Positions 51,628 to 59,687 of a stretch of DNA of 64,000 nt are shown here, piece by piece. Positions within the stretch are counted from its first letter, which is position 1. Each line of letters begins with the position of its first letter. This DNA comes from Kribbella monticola. GTDB taxonomy: Bacteria > Actinomycetota > Actinomycetes > Propionibacteriales > Kribbellaceae. The stretch is from contig NZ_QFXK01000004.1 of the NCBI RefSeq assembly GCF_003261635.1, positions 1 through 64,000 on the forward strand, in the 5' to 3' direction. The notes under the pieces are model-generated. The model was not told the DNA's origin and did no database searches. It worked only from the letters and a program-made list of their open reading frames with translations. The translations under genes and the position numbers were made by a program.

Positions 51628-53437
51628 CCGTTCCGGCCCGTTCCATCACTTCTTCGTCCTCAGCTCTTCCGGGCGCGACCCCCGGTTCGCGGGTCGCCTC
51701 GGAACCGCCACCGATCCTGGACACCCCGGAGATCCACCATCCGGTACCGATCACGATCGTGACCGCCAACCACAGCAGCAGCAGCCAGTTCCGGAGTGGT
51801 CTGGTGGACACGAGTGCGGTCCGGGCGGTCGCTGGGTCCCCTGACACCACCCACCGGTAGGTGTGAACGGCTGCCGGCAAACCGGTCCGCTGGACCGAGA
51901 CCACGAGGTGCGCCGACCCGCTGCCGGCCAGGACGACGGGAGCCGACCATCGGCCGTCCGAGAGTCGTTGCGCAGCCACCGGCGGCTCGGCGATGCCGTC
52001 CGCATCGACCAGCCGTACCGTCACCCCGCGGACGGGCGCCGGTGCAGGACGCCTGGTGTCGAAGACCTCGACCATCACCAGATTGCGGCCCGGCGTGTTC
52101 GGGCGAACGGCGAGCGTCTGCTGCAGATCGGCGACCCGGGCATCCTGCAGCGGCACCGCCACGGCCGCCGGGTCCCGGACCAGCTGTGGCTCCAACGCAG
52201 GCTGGCCGCTGGTGATCAGCCCGGACAGCCCAAGCACCGCGACGGCCAGGGCTGCTTCTACCAGGATCGTGCCGCGCCGAAGCGACGCGGTACGCCGGAG
52301 CCGCCGATGGTTGACCAGACCGAGTACTCCGATCACGGCGACCACGCCGACCTTGAGCAGGAAGGTCCGGCCGTACCAGGTGACCAGCGCTGCGTCCACC
52401 GAGCCGATCACGCCGCTGCTCAAGTAGATGCCGGTACTGATGACCACGCTGATGCAGAACGCGGCCGGTAGCCCGAAGGCCCGCAGTACGGTCATTGCCA
52501 TTGGCAACTTGTCCCGGTGCCGGGTGGCGGCCATGACGCAGACGAGGACGATCACCAGCGCGCCGGCCCAGGTCGAGGCCGCCAGCAGATGAAGGGTATC
52601 GGCAACGACTCTGGTGTACGACGGTGGCGAACTCGCGCCGGAGTGACCGAGCAGAGCCGTACCGCAGCCGACCAGGACAGCACCCAGGACCAGAGCCGAC
52701 GTCCGGATCCGCGACACACTCAGCACGGAGGCCACCAGCAGCAGGCCGAATCCTGCCTCCCGCAGTCCCCATCGAACGCCGTACTGGCCGGCCAGAAGAC
52801 TCGTGCTCGCGCCACCGCGAAGCTGGAATCCCAGCAAGAGAAGGCTTCCCAGCAGCCCTCCGGCCGCGCCGGCGGTCTGGCTGCGGCGCGCCAGGTGCAG
52901 CCATTCGGGGGTTGTGGGTCCGGCGGGACCGGTGAGCAATCGACTCAGCAGCGCACCGCCCAAGCTGAGGGCCAAGGCGAGGAAGACCAGCCAGCGCAGC
53001 CCGGATTCACCTGCAGCCGGCTTCGGTTCCATGAGGCCGGCCGAGTCGACCTGACGGCCGATACCGAAGACGAGTACGCCGGCGGTCCGATGCAGGTCGT
53101 CTGCCGACAACGTCTGCCAGGACAGCCGGTAAGCTCCCTTCGGCAGGACCGGCAGGGTGGCCAGCAACCGCGCAGGTTCCTCGCCACCTTCACCCTCGAT
53201 CCGCAGCCCGGACACCGGGTAACGCTGCCCGTCCTCGCTGACGAGGTCGAGCTGCGTCGCCGCCAGCACCACCGTCTCGCTGAAGTCCAGCCGCAGCTGA
53301 CGAGGCGCGGTCGCCAGGGAGCTGCCGTCGGCCGGACTGCTCGAGGTGAGGAAAGCATGCGCGCTGGCAGTCTGCGGCGACCAGATCGCCAGTAACGCGA
53401 TCAGGAAGACCACCAGAGCGATCCGGCGCCTGTGCAT
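51617..53437 (-). CDS. CopC-CopD fusion, copper resistance membrane protein
   Basis: The ATG at 53437 overlaps the upstream stop as TGATG. The 606-residue product has a signal peptide, then mature N-terminal HAFLTSSSPADGSSL with the CopC copper-ligand histidine, and DDLHRTAGVLVFGIG near residue 115. About eight CopD-type membrane helices follow, then an extracytosolic C-terminal domain (ADLQQTLAVRPNTPGRNLVM to residue 560) resembling the tail of YcnJ-like proteins, and a last helix. It would bind and import or tolerate copper across the membrane. The position next to multicopper-oxidase-like genes supports copper supply. Confidence 0.87.
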   Translation of the reverse strand: MHRRRIALVVFLIALLAIWSPQTASAHAFLTSSSPADGSSLATAPRQLRLDFSETVVLAATQLDLVSEDGQRYPVSGLRIEGEGGEEPARLLATLPVLPKGAYRLSWQTLSADDLHRTAGVLVFGIGRQVDSAGLMEPKPAAGESGLRWLVFLALALSLGGALLSRLLTGPAGPTTPEWLHLARRSQTAGAAGGLLGSLLLLGFQLRGGASTSLLAGQYGVRWGLREAGFGLLLVASVLSVSRIRTSALVLGAVLVGCGTALLGHSGASSPPSYTRVVADTLHLLAASTWAGALVIVLVCVMAATRHRDKLPMAMTVLRAFGLPAAFCISVVISTGIYLSSGVIGSVDAALVTWYGRTFLLKVGVVAVIGVLGLVNHRRLRRTASLRRGTILVEAALAVAVLGLSGLITSGQPALEPQLVRDPAAVAVPLQDARVADLQQTLAVRPNTPGRNLVMVEVFDTRRPAPAPVRGVTVRLVDADGIAEPPVAAQRLSDGRWSAPVVLAGSGSAHLVVSVQRTGLPAAVHTYRWVVSGDPATARTALVSTRPLRNWLLLLWLAVTIVIGTGWWISGVSRIGGGSEATREPGVAPGRAEDEEVMERAGTVSR

Positions 53438-53913
53438 CACAACACCGGCGCGTGCTGCAGGCTCAGGGATCCGACCAGGATGGTCGCCTTCGCCGAGTGC
53501 TGCAGGGCACCCTTGGTGTTCTGGTAGACCAGGTAGTAGGTCTGGCCCGCGCGCAGGGTGTGGCCCTGTTTCATCACCGACACCCGCTTGGTCCCACCGT
53601 CGCGCTTCTCACTCCGGAGCTCCGGCGGATGCTGGACGTCGGACTGGAACCGGGTGGCCCTCTCGCTGTCCAGCACGACATAGGTGAGCGTGACGAGGCC
53701 GCCGTCGCCGACCACGGCGATCCGGCTGAACCGTACGCCGTACTGCGCCTCGATGGCCGCGCTCTGCGGGAACTCGGTGCTACCCGACGATCCCTTCGCG
53801 ATGGCGTAGCCGCCGGCCGCCAGCCCGACGACCAGCACGGTCGCCACGATGACGATCCGCCGGGCCCACCGGCCAGGAACCTTCCGGATCTTGCTGATTG
53901 CTGAAGCGAACAT
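53437..53913 (-). CDS. Membrane-anchored hypothetical protein
   Basis: The 158-residue product has a basic start, one membrane helix (residues 18-42) and an extracytosolic part with VRFSRIAVVGDGGLVTLTYV, YYLVYQNTKGALQHSAKATI and no cysteine. I do not recognise the family. Its stop overlaps the CopC-CopD start, so it is co-translated with it and may assist copper handling. Confidence 0.75.
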   Translation of the reverse strand: MFASAISKIRKVPGRWARRIVIVATVLVVGLAAGGYAIAKGSSGSTEFPQSAAIEAQYGVRFSRIAVVGDGGLVTLTYVVLDSERATRFQSDVQHPPELRSEKRDGGTKRVSVMKQGHTLRAGQTYYLVYQNTKGALQHSAKATILVGSLSLQHAPVL

Positions 53914-53937
53914 GTCCTTCCCCTCCCAAGGGACAGC

Positions 53938-53967
53938 GCCGGGACCCTGAGCGCCCAGGGTCCCGGC
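53938..53967. terminator. Hairpin terminator
   Basis: A perfect 12-bp stem (GCCGGGACCCTG and its complement) with a 6-base loop, right after the stop of the minus-strand secreted protein at 53978 and before the next minus-strand start at 53913. It separates the multicopper-oxidase unit from the CopC-CopD unit. Confidence 0.8.
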
Positions 53968-53977
53968 TGTTCGTCGA

Positions 53978-56900
53978 CTACGGCATCGTGAACCGGGTCG
54001 AGGCGAAACTGTCGAAGTACGCCCGGCCGGTCGAACTGCTGCTCAGGCCGGCGGACACCCCCAGCCAGGCCGTCTCGATCCGCAGCGTGCTGGTGTTACC
54101 GGTCTGCAGCGACCGGCTCACCCCGTCGACCAGGAGCCGCAGCGATCCCGCGTTGGTTCCGGTCGCCGGACCCGAGACCCAGTCGACCTGCAGGGTGTGC
54201 GTCCCTGCCGTCAACGTGACCCAGGCGCCGGTGAGCGCACCCGCCCCACTCCTGTCGAGCACCGTCCGGACCTGCGCGGAGCCGGCGTTGAACCGGTACT
54301 CCAACGCGTAGACCTGACCGTTTGCCCCGGTCCGGCCCTGCAACAAGGCCAGCGCCGTGTTCGCATTGGTCCCGGAGGTGAGCGTGTTCCGGTTGAACAC
54401 GAACCTCGCGTGGTACGTCGTCTCTGCCGTCGGAGTCGTGTCGGTCAGGTAGCCGTTGCCCGGCAGGGTCACCTGCAGGCCCCGGACACTTGCCGGCTCG
54501 ATCGCGGACGGCAACGCCGCGGTGGTGGTGTTGGCCACTCCGCCCGTGCTCGAGCTCCAGAACCCGAAGCCACCCGACTCGAACGTGTCGGCGAAGATCC
54601 GGTTCGGCCTTTGCACCGACACCGTCGTACTGACCGGCTTGCTCCAGTTGCCGGCGAGGTCCTGCACCCGCAGGTTGAAGACCTGGTTGCCCGGTGTCAC
54701 CGTCGCAAGCGGGATCGTCACCTGGACCTTCCCGGCCACCACACTCACCGGCACCGAGATGCCCTTGCCGACGCCCGGATCCGTCGTACCGAGCCAGTAC
54801 TCCGCTTTCGCGATCAGCGACGCGTCGGTGACCGGCGCGGTCAGGGTCAGCGTGTCCGCCCCGTTGGTCGGGTTCGGCGTCGCCGTCAGGGCACCCAGAA
54901 CCGGAGCCGTCTTGTCGACGACGAGATTCACCGCGAACAACGGACCCCAGTTACCGGCCGCGTCCTGACCACGGACGTAGACGTGATGCGTGCCGTCGGC
55001 AAGTGCTTTCACCTGGGTCAAGGGGATGAGACCGTAGAAGGCCTCGCCGTTGGAGTCCAGCTTGCCGTCGACCGGCAACAACTGCAGCCCGGTGCCACCG
55101 GCCGGGTTCGGTGCCGGATCGAGGAACGCCTCGGCGTCGGTGAGCAGGCTCTGCGCCGCGCCGCCTGCGTCCTTGTCGGTGATCTGCGCCGAGACCAGCA
55201 GGTTGCCCGGGTGACTCTTGTCGCCGAGTACGGCGTTGGTCGGGTTGGGCCCGACGCCGGCCGCGTCGACGGCGGGACCGGTGAGGTCGATCGGCAACTC
55301 GATGTCGAGCGGCGGCCCCCACAGGCCCAGCGAGTCCTTGCTGTGCACGAAGACGTGGTGCAGTCCCTCGGGCAGGCCCGCCAGTACGGCGGGAGCGAGG
55401 TCGGCGTCCTCCGACACGACCGTGGCGCTGCGGTTCAGCGTCATCGGCGTACCGGATCCGTCCGCGGTCACCGTGTCGAGGAAGTACTCGGCGTTGGTGA
55501 TCACGCCACCGGCCTCGGTGTCGTCGCCGGTCGCCGAGACGCTGACCGTGGTACCGCCGTTCGACGGGACGTCGGCGATCGAGCCGTTGGTCGTCTGCGG
55601 TCCGGTCTTCGGCAGGTTCAGGATGACCGAGCCCACGACGCCCCAGTTGCCGGCCGCGTCCAGCGCCCGGACGAAGACCGTGTGCCGGCCCGCGTCGAGC
55701 GCGTCCAGGACCGCCGTGGTGACCGTGCCGGTGGCACCGGTGATGGTGACACCGCTACCCGGCAGGCTCATCGGCGTACCGAAGCCGACTCCGGTGGCGA
55801 CCGCGTCGTCGATCACGAACTCCGCCTGGGTGACCGCCGATCCCCCCGTGGTCGCATCGCTGAGATCGGCGGTCACCGTCACGTCCGCCAGTCCGTTGGA
55901 CGGATTGGGGGCCGCCTTGAGGTGGGTCGACACGGGACCGACGCCGTCGGCGCTGGGCGGCGGCGCGTTCGTGTCCAGGAAGGTCAGCATGCCGCCGAAC
56001 GCCGCCTGCAACGGATCGGCCGTGTGCTGTCCGTTGTTGTTGAGGTGCCGTGACGAGTCATAGACCGCCAGCTTCGCCTCGGGTCCAGTCGGCATGGTGA
56101 CGAGCGCGTCCAGCGTCTGCCCTGGGTCGATGCTCTCCGCGGCGACGGTGGTGGCGTAGTGCGCCGGATGACCGCCCTGGGCGATTTCGACCTGCTCGCC
56201 GCCGAGCACGTTCATCGGATGTGTCTGCGCACCCACGTTGACGTAGCGCAGCAGGACCTTGTGTCCCTGGTCGGTGGCCACCGGGTCCGTCGCCGGGAAC
56301 GGTTTGCCATTGACAAGCCGGTACTTCGGAGCGAAGTCGCGCAGGTCGAAGGCATCCGGGTTCGCATTCAGCGCAGGGTCGATCTCGCTCAGGACGAGCA
56401 CTGCGTCGTCGTCGTACGCCGTCGCGGGGAATCCGGCCGGCTGACTGCCGTACGCGGTGCCGTCGGACGGCAGCACGATGAACGCGCCGGCCAGGCCCAT
56501 CGCGACCTGACGGGCTCCGTTGGCCGTGTGCCCGGCCTCGTAGAGGAAGGTACCGGCCCGGCCGGCGGTGAAGGTGTACGTCCGGGTGCCGGAGCCGATG
56601 CCGGTGGTGTCCTCACCACCGGAGGGAAGTGGCTGGCCGGGGAAGGCCAGCGAGATGTTCTGCCCCGCCAGCTGATTGTGCAGGGTCACACTGACCTGGT
56701 CGCCCTGATGAACCACCAGGACCGGCCCAGGAGCCTTGGCTGTGCCGGCGGCACCGGTCGGGGAGAATCCCCAGATCGGCACCGGGTTGCCCAGCACGGT
56801 CGCCGTACCGGCCATCGCATACAGGTCGCAGGCGGCCGTACCGGCGGCGAAGGCGCAGCCGCTCGGAGTGAGCTTGCCTACGGCAACAGAAGCAGCGGCC

Positions 56901-57028
56901 GGCCGGAGCGACGGCCGGGCAGCCTGCTGCGCCTGCGTCGCTCCCGCGGCCGGACCGGTCATCGACCAGGTGAGCGCGGCGACCGCGACGACCGTCGCCG
57001 TGCCACGGAATCTCTTCGGCATCGTCAT
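53978..57028 (-). CDS. Secreted multicopper-oxidase-like protein with Ig-like repeats and lectin-like tail
   Basis: The ATG at 57028 follows GAGGGG. The 1016-residue product has a signal peptide (to about residue 30) and a cupredoxin-type region to about residue 385, with PVLVVHQGDQVSVTLHNQL, GTFLYEAGHTANGARQVAMG and QTHPMNVLGGEQVEIAQGGH. Copper-site motifs HWHG and HCH are absent from their expected places. Four or five Ig-like/beta-sandwich repeats follow, each with DAAGNWG or DLAGNWS, and a C-terminal concanavalin-like domain (FADTFESGGFGFWSSSTGG). It is probably a surface or matrix protein derived from a copper oxidase. Confidence 0.75.
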   Translation of the reverse strand: MTMPKRFRGTATVVAVAALTWSMTGPAAGATQAQQAARPSLRPAAASVAVGKLTPSGCAFAAGTAACDLYAMAGTATVLGNPVPIWGFSPTGAAGTAKAPGPVLVVHQGDQVSVTLHNQLAGQNISLAFPGQPLPSGGEDTTGIGSGTRTYTFTAGRAGTFLYEAGHTANGARQVAMGLAGAFIVLPSDGTAYGSQPAGFPATAYDDDAVLVLSEIDPALNANPDAFDLRDFAPKYRLVNGKPFPATDPVATDQGHKVLLRYVNVGAQTHPMNVLGGEQVEIAQGGHPAHYATTVAAESIDPGQTLDALVTMPTGPEAKLAVYDSSRHLNNNGQHTADPLQAAFGGMLTFLDTNAPPPSADGVGPVSTHLKAAPNPSNGLADVTVTADLSDATTGGSAVTQAEFVIDDAVATGVGFGTPMSLPGSGVTITGATGTVTTAVLDALDAGRHTVFVRALDAAGNWGVVGSVILNLPKTGPQTTNGSIADVPSNGGTTVSVSATGDDTEAGGVITNAEYFLDTVTADGSGTPMTLNRSATVVSEDADLAPAVLAGLPEGLHHVFVHSKDSLGLWGPPLDIELPIDLTGPAVDAAGVGPNPTNAVLGDKSHPGNLLVSAQITDKDAGGAAQSLLTDAEAFLDPAPNPAGGTGLQLLPVDGKLDSNGEAFYGLIPLTQVKALADGTHHVYVRGQDAAGNWGPLFAVNLVVDKTAPVLGALTATPNPTNGADTLTLTAPVTDASLIAKAEYWLGTTDPGVGKGISVPVSVVAGKVQVTIPLATVTPGNQVFNLRVQDLAGNWSKPVSTTVSVQRPNRIFADTFESGGFGFWSSSTGGVANTTTAALPSAIEPASVRGLQVTLPGNGYLTDTTPTAETTYHARFVFNRNTLTSGTNANTALALLQGRTGANGQVYALEYRFNAGSAQVRTVLDRSGAGALTGAWVTLTAGTHTLQVDWVSGPATGTNAGSLRLLVDGVSRSLQTGNTSTLRIETAWLGVSAGLSSSSTGRAYFDSFASTRFTMP

Positions 57029-57039
57029 CGTCGGGCCCC

Positions 57040-58332
57040 TCACTGGCTCGCGCAACCGGCGGGCGGATCGATGCGGAAGACCGTCATCATGCCGCCGAAG
57101 GCTGCCCCGTAGTTGGTCGCTTGTTCCAGCGCGTGGCTGTGCGCGATGTGGTAGTACTCGCCACATTCGTTGTTCTGCGTCAGGTTCGCCGGCACGCTGT
57201 TCTTCGTGCCCAGGTAGCCGCTCTCGGAGAACCAGGTGTCCGATCCGACCAGCAACTGGTCCGTGATCGCCGGGATCTGGGTCGGGATCGGGTTGGTGGT
57301 TGCGTTCCACTGTTCGGTGTCACGCCAGTCCATCAGCACGTCGAGGGTCTGGCCGGGACCGACGTCCAGGTCGTACTTCTGGTACGACAGGTCCTGTCCG
57401 GCCGGGCCCTGGAGCGGATGACCGTCCCTGTTGATGACGCGCTCGTCACTTCCGTGTGGATGGAACGGATAGTTCACGCTGCCGGCATTGAGGTACCGGA
57501 TGGTCGCCGGCAGCGGGTTCGTCGCCGCGTCGTACGGCTTGATGTGGACCAGTGCGCCGTACGGCTGGGAAGGCAGCCACGGGGCGTTGTTCGGCGCCAG
57601 GGTGTCCGGCATGCTGCGGCCGTTGATCATGAAGTAGCGCGCCGTCGAGGCCGCCCAGTTGACCGGCTGGTTGCGCTCCACCGCGAGGTGGACGTCGGGA
57701 TCGATCTCGGACAGCAGGTAGACGTACTCCTTGCCGGCCGTGAAAGCCGAGTCGGCCCGGTCGTTCACCTGGTTCGGATGTCCGGCGGGCCGGACCACCA
57801 GCGCGCCGTACATGCCCATCTGGAGCTGCTTGTCGACGTCGGTGCCGGTCTCGTACAGGTAGGTGCCGGGACTGCCGGCGGTGAAGGTGTAGGTGACCGA
57901 GCCGTCGTTCGCGGCGGCCGGCTGGACCAGTGAGGTCAACGAGCCGCCCGAATCGAACTGCGGCTGCGCCGGGTTGCCGTTCGCCTTCACCGACTTCTGG
58001 CCGGGGAACACGATCGAGGTTGCCTCCGGCAACGTGTTGTGCAGCACGATGGTCACCGGCCGGCCGGATTCCACGCACAGCGTGGCGCCTGGCAGCTGGA
58101 AGCTCCGCTTGCTGTTGCCGTAGCTCCACATGTAGATGGAGTTGCCGTCCGGTGTGGACACGTAGCCGTCCTCAGCCGTCAGCGAGAAGGTCTGGTTCGG
58201 GTCGGTGTCGCACAGCAGGCCTTCGGACATCGCCACCGAGGCGGCGGCCTGCGACCAGATCAGCGCCGAGGCGCCGATCATCGCCGCGGCGGACAGGAGT
58301 GCGAGCGGCCGTCGGATCGTCAGTCGTTTCAT
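57040..58332 (-). CDS. Secreted multicopper-oxidase-like protein
   Basis: The 430-residue product has a signal peptide (basic start, hydrophobic core to residue 32) and two or more cupredoxin-like domains. The first-domain oxidase motifs are changed (FPGQ in place of HWHG, GTYLYETGTD in place of YxYHCH), while NYPFHPHG and YYHIAHSHALEQ keep clusters of histidines later. It may bind copper but is unlikely to be a complete laccase-type oxidase. It is separated by 12 bp from the next gene and by 17 bp from the previous, forming one unit. Confidence 0.78.
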   Translation of the reverse strand: MKRLTIRRPLALLSAAAMIGASALIWSQAAASVAMSEGLLCDTDPNQTFSLTAEDGYVSTPDGNSIYMWSYGNSKRSFQLPGATLCVESGRPVTIVLHNTLPEATSIVFPGQKSVKANGNPAQPQFDSGGSLTSLVQPAAANDGSVTYTFTAGSPGTYLYETGTDVDKQLQMGMYGALVVRPAGHPNQVNDRADSAFTAGKEYVYLLSEIDPDVHLAVERNQPVNWAASTARYFMINGRSMPDTLAPNNAPWLPSQPYGALVHIKPYDAATNPLPATIRYLNAGSVNYPFHPHGSDERVINRDGHPLQGPAGQDLSYQKYDLDVGPGQTLDVLMDWRDTEQWNATTNPIPTQIPAITDQLLVGSDTWFSESGYLGTKNSVPANLTQNNECGEYYHIAHSHALEQATNYGAAFGGMMTVFRIDPPAGCASQ

Positions 58333-58348
58333 CGGATCATCACCCCAG

Positions 58349-59602
58349 TCACGCGTTCGCCGCGGTCTGTGCCGGATAGGTGCCCGGGGCGCCGACGACG
58401 ATCTTCGTCATCATGCCGCCGTAGCCGGGACCGCCGCCGTTGTCGAGGTAGGAGTACTTGCGGTCGTACAGCAGGTACTCCCCCGGTGCCGGCGCGACGA
58501 AGATCGCGTCGCGACTCTCCCCCGGGCCGACCTCGACCATGTTGGTGGTCAGATAGTTCGTGGTGCCGTCGCGCCCCTTCAGCAAGCTGGCGTCCTTGGC
58601 GACCACCGTGAGGTCCAGGTTGTCCACGGTCATCGCGTGGTTCTGATAACCGAGGTTCGACATCCGCAGCAGCACCCGGTCGCCGGTGTTACATCTGATC
58701 AGCGACGAGATCGGCTGGTACTGCAGGCGTCCTGCCGCCGTACTGAGCGGATCGCCGTTGGCCGCCGTCGTGTCCGGGTAGGCCCGGCCGTTCAGCAACC
58801 AGAAGCTCGGGTCGTAGTCGGTCCAGTCGTTCACCTGGATGTGTGCGTCCCGGTAGTGCGCGGCCGACCAGAGCTCGGTCAGCATGAAGGCGAACTCCCG
58901 GTCGTACGCCGTCGAGCCGTCGCCGTCGTTGTAGGCATATCGCTCCCCGGGGTGCAGCGGCGTCCGGTTCTGCTTCGGCCGGACGAACACCATCCCGGTC
59001 ATCCCCATCTGAACGTGTTCCACGTCCTCGAAATGGCAGTGGTACATGTAGGTCCCGGCGTCGTGCGGCCGGTAGAAGTAGGTCAGGTCCCGGCCGATCG
59101 GTACCGCGAGCGACAACTCCGGGACGCCGTCGAACAACGGGATCGCGTTGACGAAGCCGTGCCAGTGCAACGTGTGCCCGTCGAACAGGTCGGGCCGCTG
59201 CGCCAGGCCGAGGTTGGTCAGCGTGAGATAGATGTCGTCCTCTTCGTCGAAGGCCATCATCGGCGCGCTGATCTGCGCCTTGCCCCGTTGGGCTGCCACC
59301 TGGTTGGAGGCCATCCCGGTCACGTCGCGGAAGCCGAACACGTAGGTGTTGAACGGGCTCGGTGCCAGCGGGTCGGGGAAGAAGGGCGGGTCCGGCGGCG
59401 CGTCGCCCGGCATCGCCACCCAGCCGTCGGTGCCGGCCAGGTGGACCTGCTTCATCGGGTGGACCGCGGTCGCGGAAGTGGCCAGGCCGGGTGCCGCGCT
59501 CGCGGTCAGCAGCCGGCCGCTGAGCAGCGCGCCGCCGACGACACCCGCGCCGCCGAGGAAGGAACGCCGCGAGACGCCGCGTCGTACGGGAATATCGGTC
59601 AC
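58349..59602 (-). CDS. Tat-exported multicopper oxidase
   Basis: The 417-residue product has a twin-arginine signal (RRSFLGGAGVVGG), then cupredoxin domains with HTLHWHGFVN (H146-W147-H148) and TYMYHCHFEDVEHVQMGM, the copper-ligand histidines and a methionine of the family. The C-terminal copper motif is absent (YSYLDNGGGPGYGGM), so it looks like a two-domain-type oxidase in which the N-terminal half holds the copper sites. It could oxidise phenols, metals or other reductants. It is the first gene of the three-gene unit. Confidence 0.85.
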   Translation of the reverse strand: MTDIPVRRGVSRRSFLGGAGVVGGALLSGRLLTASAAPGLATSATAVHPMKQVHLAGTDGWVAMPGDAPPDPPFFPDPLAPSPFNTYVFGFRDVTGMASNQVAAQRGKAQISAPMMAFDEEDDIYLTLTNLGLAQRPDLFDGHTLHWHGFVNAIPLFDGVPELSLAVPIGRDLTYFYRPHDAGTYMYHCHFEDVEHVQMGMTGMVFVRPKQNRTPLHPGERYAYNDGDGSTAYDREFAFMLTELWSAAHYRDAHIQVNDWTDYDPSFWLLNGRAYPDTTAANGDPLSTAAGRLQYQPISSLIRCNTGDRVLLRMSNLGYQNHAMTVDNLDLTVVAKDASLLKGRDGTTNYLTTNMVEVGPGESRDAIFVAPAPGEYLLYDRKYSYLDNGGGPGYGGMMTKIVVGAPGTYPAQTAANA

Positions 59603-59651
59603 TGGGATCTCCTGAAGTCGGTGGAACTGGTCAACTGGCGGCGAAGGGGGC

Positions 59652-59680
59652 GGCCTGCCCGGAGGAGGGCCGGGCAGGCC
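59652..59680. terminator. Hairpin terminator
   Basis: An 11-bp perfect stem (GGCCTGCCCGG and its complement) with a 7-base loop, just after the stop of the giant minus-strand protein and before the multicopper oxidase start at 59602. It suggests that the oxidase unit has its own promoter. Confidence 0.78.
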
Positions 59681-59687
59681 ACCTTCA

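Noticed and set aside
57029-57310. N-terminal extension of the gene starting at 57028
   Set aside because: The signal peptide and ribosome binding site mark the start at 57028, and the extension overlaps the multicopper-oxidase-like gene in another frame.
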